Shown here: piece by piece, positions 61,289-64,000 of the stretch
Numbering within the stretch: position 1 is the first letter of the stretch
Layout of the letters: each line of letters begins with the position of its first letter
Source: Gammaproteobacteria bacterium
GTDB taxonomy: Bacteria; Pseudomonadota; Gammaproteobacteria; Pseudomonadales; Pseudohongiellaceae
Direction: 5' to 3'
DNA length: 64,000 nt
NCBI GenBank assembly: GCA_018698975.1
Contig: JABIPQ010000109.1
Coordinates: 1-64,000, forward strand
Made by a program: the position numbers and the translations under genes
Notes under the pieces: model-generated
The model's database searches: none
What the model saw: only the letters and a program-made list of their open reading frames with translations
Told to the model about the DNA's origin: nothing

Positions 61289-62374
61289 TTATTGCGGATT
61301 CAAGATTTCTTCCAGCTTTCCCTGTTCCAGCATTTCATTAAAAAACACCGAAGGATCACAGGGCGGGCTTTCCAGTAATTCCCTGGCATCTCCGCGCTGG
61401 GAGCCTCGGGTTCTTACCAGTGGTGCTGTGTAATAGTCGTCATAAATAGTCATGGTGCGGTCAATGGACAGCCCATCTTCAGCAATGTTCCATCTTTCCA
61501 CGATGCGCGTGCCATCACCGCCGCTCATGGGGTAGCCTGAACCATCCAGCCATCCTGCGGCTAAATGCGTGGTTTCAATAACCAGTGTGCGATCTTCCCA
61601 ATGACCAGCAGAAAAACCCATTGAAGTCAGGGGCTGATCTGCCAGCGGGCCACGGCCATCCATATATACCCAGCGTGGTGTATTGTCCTGCAAATACACG
61701 ATCAGGTAATGAGTACCGGCATCAAGGACTTGCATCGAGTAGGGAGAACCAAAGATGCGTGGAAGACCAGCAGGTTGGCAGCGCAATACATGGTCATCGC
61801 CAAACTCACGGCCTGAATAGATAGCGCGGCTTGCCGAGGTCATTGGCATTGGCTTGGGCTGAAAATCATCAACGGTAGTCTGGAACTTATAGCGATTTGT
61901 CCAGAAACCACTGATATCTACTTCATAATCATTAGCGGTAACGGTGTGATCTATAGTGGGGTCAGCGCTGATTTCCGAAGTGGTATTGGAACTGACACAG
62001 CGACCCAGCTGCCGACCGCTTTCCAGATTGATACAGGTGGCATAGAGTTTTTTAGCATCACCCCGACCGAGATTGCCAGTGGCAAATACAGTATCCCCAG
62101 CCTCAATGGTTTCCTTGGTCCAGTTTTCACGGCGATAGGTGGGCAGATTACCAGGAGGGTGCAAAGACCATTTTTCAATAGTGCCATCAGGCATGGTCAT
62201 GTCCACGTCATAGCGGATATGCGGGTTGGTCCACCAGACTCTGGTGACAACACCGGAGACCTCTCCTTCTGCTTCCTGAAATTCAGTAGCAAAAGCGTGA
62301 TGTGCGGACACCTGGCTGGAAAAAGCTGCGAACAGACAGGTTGTGATTAATGGTAGAAGGCTGCTTGTTTTCAT
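61289..62374 (-). CDS. Exported DUF6152-like protein (fused form), convergent copy
   Basis: A 361-residue exported protein (signal about 1-24, QVSA) with mature start HHAFATEFQEAEGEVSGVVTRVWWTNPHIRYDVDMTMPDG. The second module has MGFSAGHWEDRTLVIETTHL, where the usual G-D-T is replaced by D-R-T, then RIVERWNIAEDGLSIDRTMTIYDD. Start at ATG 62374, because GAGG stands 8 bases upstream; an ATG six codons earlier is less likely. It faces the paralogue at 60176, and the two are well diverged. Confidence 0.75.
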   Translation of the reverse strand: MKTSSLLPLITTCLFAAFSSQVSAHHAFATEFQEAEGEVSGVVTRVWWTNPHIRYDVDMTMPDGTIEKWSLHPPGNLPTYRRENWTKETIEAGDTVFATGNLGRGDAKKLYATCINLESGRQLGRCVSSNTTSEISADPTIDHTVTANDYEVDISGFWTNRYKFQTTVDDFQPKPMPMTSASRAIYSGREFGDDHVLRCQPAGLPRIFGSPYSMQVLDAGTHYLIVYLQDNTPRWVYMDGRGPLADQPLTSMGFSAGHWEDRTLVIETTHLAAGWLDGSGYPMSGGDGTRIVERWNIAEDGLSIDRTMTIYDDYYTAPLVRTRGSQRGDARELLESPPCDPSVFFNEMLEQGKLEEILNPQ

Positions 62375-62463
62375 TATCAATTCCTCATTCATCGATTAAT
62401 CAAAGCCTACATTAGTAAGATTGTGGAAGAAAGTACTCTCATTAATTAAAGTGCTTTTGCTGC

Positions 62464-62874
62464 TTAAACAGGATCAAGAAAATCCCCGGACCTGATGAGC
62501 ATATTTTCATTGATAGAAAAATTATAAAAATAGGTCCAGGCCGAAATGGTTGTGCCGTCTTGTAAAGCAACTGATTCCTTAATCCGTCTGTATAAATGGG
62601 GCTGTTGTGAATTTACCCCACAGCCTTCGTAGTCATCAATGTCAGCAAGTTGTAATTCACTGCCAGTAAATGAATACACTTCGCCCACAACGAGATCAGT
62701 GGGTTTTTCTGCAGGCAGTAAGCCCGGGTAATCTGCAATGAGATAGAGCTTACCAGGTATTGTTGCCCTGCTGATCAGGGTGAATTCTGGCGCGATTAAC
62801 TGGCGATAACTGTCAGAATAGGTGTCACTGCGCAAAGTGCCATAAACAAAAAGATAATCAACAGAGTCGGGCAT
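62464..62874 (-). CDS. Gamma-glutamylcyclotransferase-like (AIG2 family) protein
   Basis: A 136-residue protein starting MPDSVDYLFVYGTLRSD; the YGTLR motif is the substrate loop of the gamma-glutamylcyclotransferase-like fold, and the acidic residues are in VVGEVYSFTGSELQLADIDDYEGCG. Relatives act on gamma-glutamyl amines or amino acids. ATG at 62874 is chosen, since the motif lies next to the N terminus in the family; upstream codons belong to the promoter of the divergent SLC13 gene. Confidence 0.86.
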   Translation of the reverse strand: MPDSVDYLFVYGTLRSDTYSDSYRQLIAPEFTLISRATIPGKLYLIADYPGLLPAEKPTDLVVGEVYSFTGSELQLADIDDYEGCGVNSQQPHLYRRIKESVALQDGTTISAWTYFYNFSINENMLIRSGDFLDPV

Positions 62875-62947
62875 AATTAAGTGTGTCCTTATTACTCTTG
62901 CTTGGTCTAGAATATGAGAAAACAATAAGTAGTAGTATACAAAACTT

Positions 62948-64000
62948 ATGTTGGCAGAATTTAACCTTAATCCTCATTCCGCAGCTGTTCTGCTTCTTAC
63001 CGTGGTGGCATTGTTCCTTTTCACCCGGGATAAAATTCCACTCGAAACGTCCAGCCTGTTTGTGCTGGCTATTCTTGCCGCAGGCTTCGAATTGTTTCCT
63101 TATAGCCGGGATGGGGTAACCCTGCATGCTGTGGATTTCTTTTCCGGCTTTGGCCACGAAGCCCTTGTAGCAGTAACAGCGCTTATGATCATCGGTCATG
63201 GTATGGCGCGTACCGGTGCACTTGAACCTGTTGGACGTCTGTTAGCCAGATTCTGGGAAATCTCCCCGCAACTGTCATTTCTGCTTACCCTTGTAGTGGG
63301 CGCAGTATTAAGTGCTTTTGTGAATAATGTGCCTATCGTAATACTGCTGCTACCGATCCTGACCAGTGTTTCGCTGAAAACCAATACACCAGCCTCCAGA
63401 ATTTTGATGCCCATGGGCTTTGCTACATTGATTGGCGGAATGGGGACTACTATTGGCACCTCAACCAATCTGCTGGTGGTCTCTGTAGCGGTCAGCATGG
63501 GGATGGAAAGCTTTTCCATGTTTGAATTCCTTGCCCCGGTTGCGATAACGGGTACTTTGGCCATAGCCTATCTTTGGTTGATTGCTCCTCATATCCTGCC
63601 GGAAAGAAAATCAGAATTGCAGGATTCATCACCGAGGATTTTCTCTGCAGCACTCTTTATTAATGAAGAAGGTGTGGCGGACGGACTCACCTTAAAAGAA
63701 GCTATCGAGAAAACTGACAATGCCATTGACGTATTGTTTATTAAAAGAGCCGGCACGGAATATCTGTCTGTAGCCCACGGCAGTATCAAATTAAAGGCAG
63801 GGGACCAATTGCTGGTCAGGGATACACCGGATAATTTGAAGAGTTTCGAAAAAATGCTCGGTGCTGAACTTTACAATAGCGATAACAGGGTGGATGAAGA
63901 GCATCCTCTGCAAGCAGAAGGGCAACAACTTGCAGAAGTCATTGTCACCTATGGCTCTCCCATTCTTGGGCGAACTCTGGCTAATTTACGTTTTGCTGAC
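62948..64000 (+). CDS. SLC13/DASS-family permease with RCK-C domain, N-terminal part
   Basis: The frame starts at ATG 62948 and stays open to the right edge (351 codons visible). About five or six hydrophobic segments come first, with SAFVNNVPIVILLLPIL (the N-N motif near residue 125) and the hairpin signature GGMGTTIGTSTNLLVV (about 160-175), as in Na+/carboxylate or sulfate permeases. At about 232-310 a TrkA-C (RCK-C) domain appears (LSVAHGSIKLKAGDQLLVRDT), and another begins at about 334. Typical members are about 590 residues long with two RCK-C domains in the middle. The substrate is unknown. Confidence 0.85.
   Translation, partial: MLAEFNLNPHSAAVLLLTVVALFLFTRDKIPLETSSLFVLAILAAGFELFPYSRDGVTLHAVDFFSGFGHEALVAVTALMIIGHGMARTGALEPVGRLLARFWEISPQLSFLLTLVVGAVLSAFVNNVPIVILLLPILTSVSLKTNTPASRILMPMGFATLIGGMGTTIGTSTNLLVVSVAVSMGMESFSMFEFLAPVAITGTLAIAYLWLIAPHILPERKSELQDSSPRIFSAALFINEEGVADGLTLKEAIEKTDNAIDVLFIKRAGTEYLSVAHGSIKLKAGDQLLVRDTPDNLKSFEKMLGAELYNSDNRVDEEHPLQAEGQQLAEVIVTYGSPILGRTLANLRFAD

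Noticed and set aside
60176..62374. Recent tandem-inverted duplication of the two convergent DUF6152-like genes
   Set aside because: The proteins share only motif-level similarity, so they are old paralogues and not a fresh duplication.
1..64000. tRNA or rRNA genes
   Set aside because: No cloverleaf-forming segment or rRNA-like sequence was noticed in the gaps. A covariance search (for example tRNAscan-SE) would settle it.

Overview
The window is a 64 kb chromosomal segment from a gammaproteobacterium. Its housekeeping gene order matches Pseudomonas-type genomes: trpE-trpG-trpC next to a Vfr/Crp regulator, an OsmC protein and coq7; then aroQ-accB-accC-prmA-(zinc ribbon/DUF3426)-dusB-fis-purH-purD; then tamA-tamB and fabA-fabB. 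The accessory genes (secreted SnoaL-like, NIPSNAP, SMP-30, dienelactone hydrolase and 'HH...NPH' DUF6152-like proteins) suggest an environmental, probably marine, heterotroph of the wider Pseudomonadales. That last assignment is inference. No rRNA, tRNA or CRISPR array was seen.

Layout. 0-5 kb: end of trpE, trpG, trpC, dgkA (plus strand), vfr/crp (minus), osmC-like, a SYLF lipoprotein, coq7 (minus). trpD is absent from its usual place between trpG and trpC. 5-15.3 kb: a long minus-strand block for biotin carboxylase, L11 methylation, tRNA dihydrouridine, Fis and purine synthesis. 15.5-21 kb: tamA (broken by an in-frame TGA) and tamB. 21-24 kb: a stand-alone DsbD-alpha domain and fabA/fabB (minus). 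24-28 kb: sugar nucleotide genes manC, galU (broken by an apparent 23-base deletion) and manB. 28-34 kb: secreted beta-propellers, NIPSNAP, a class V aminotransferase and a GntP permease. 34.2-35.2 kb: an IS481-like element with a frameshifted transposase. 35-53 kb: accessory genes, including three DUF6152-like family genes, GST, thioredoxin, hemerythrin, a second GntP, exonuclease/HopJ, amidohydrolase, cytochrome lipoprotein, cupin and a large FAD/Fe-S dehydrogenase. 53-64 kb: DUF465, MtfA peptidase, DoxX-like membrane protein, Uup, MATE exporter, two more DUF6152-like genes, a gamma-glutamylcyclotransferase-like protein and the start of an SLC13 permease.

The most unusual feature is the intergenic DNA. 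Short tandem arrays whose unit is always 7 bp, but with different sequences (TTGTACC, ACAAGTT, GATAAAA/GGATAAA, CTTGAGA, GTGAAAA), recur across the first 34 kb. They often face each other as inverted arrays around hairpin modules. The hairpins differ between copies, but the two arms change together so pairing is kept. At least twelve copies of a 26-35 base 'GGCGGAAGA...GATATCCGCC' hairpin are present. Between 38 and 49 kb a different family replaces them: inverted repeats ending in GGGGTCAGA. Three coding genes carry apparent lesions (tamA, galU, IS transposase), and prmA appears to start at ATC. Sequence or assembly error has to be considered for all of these.
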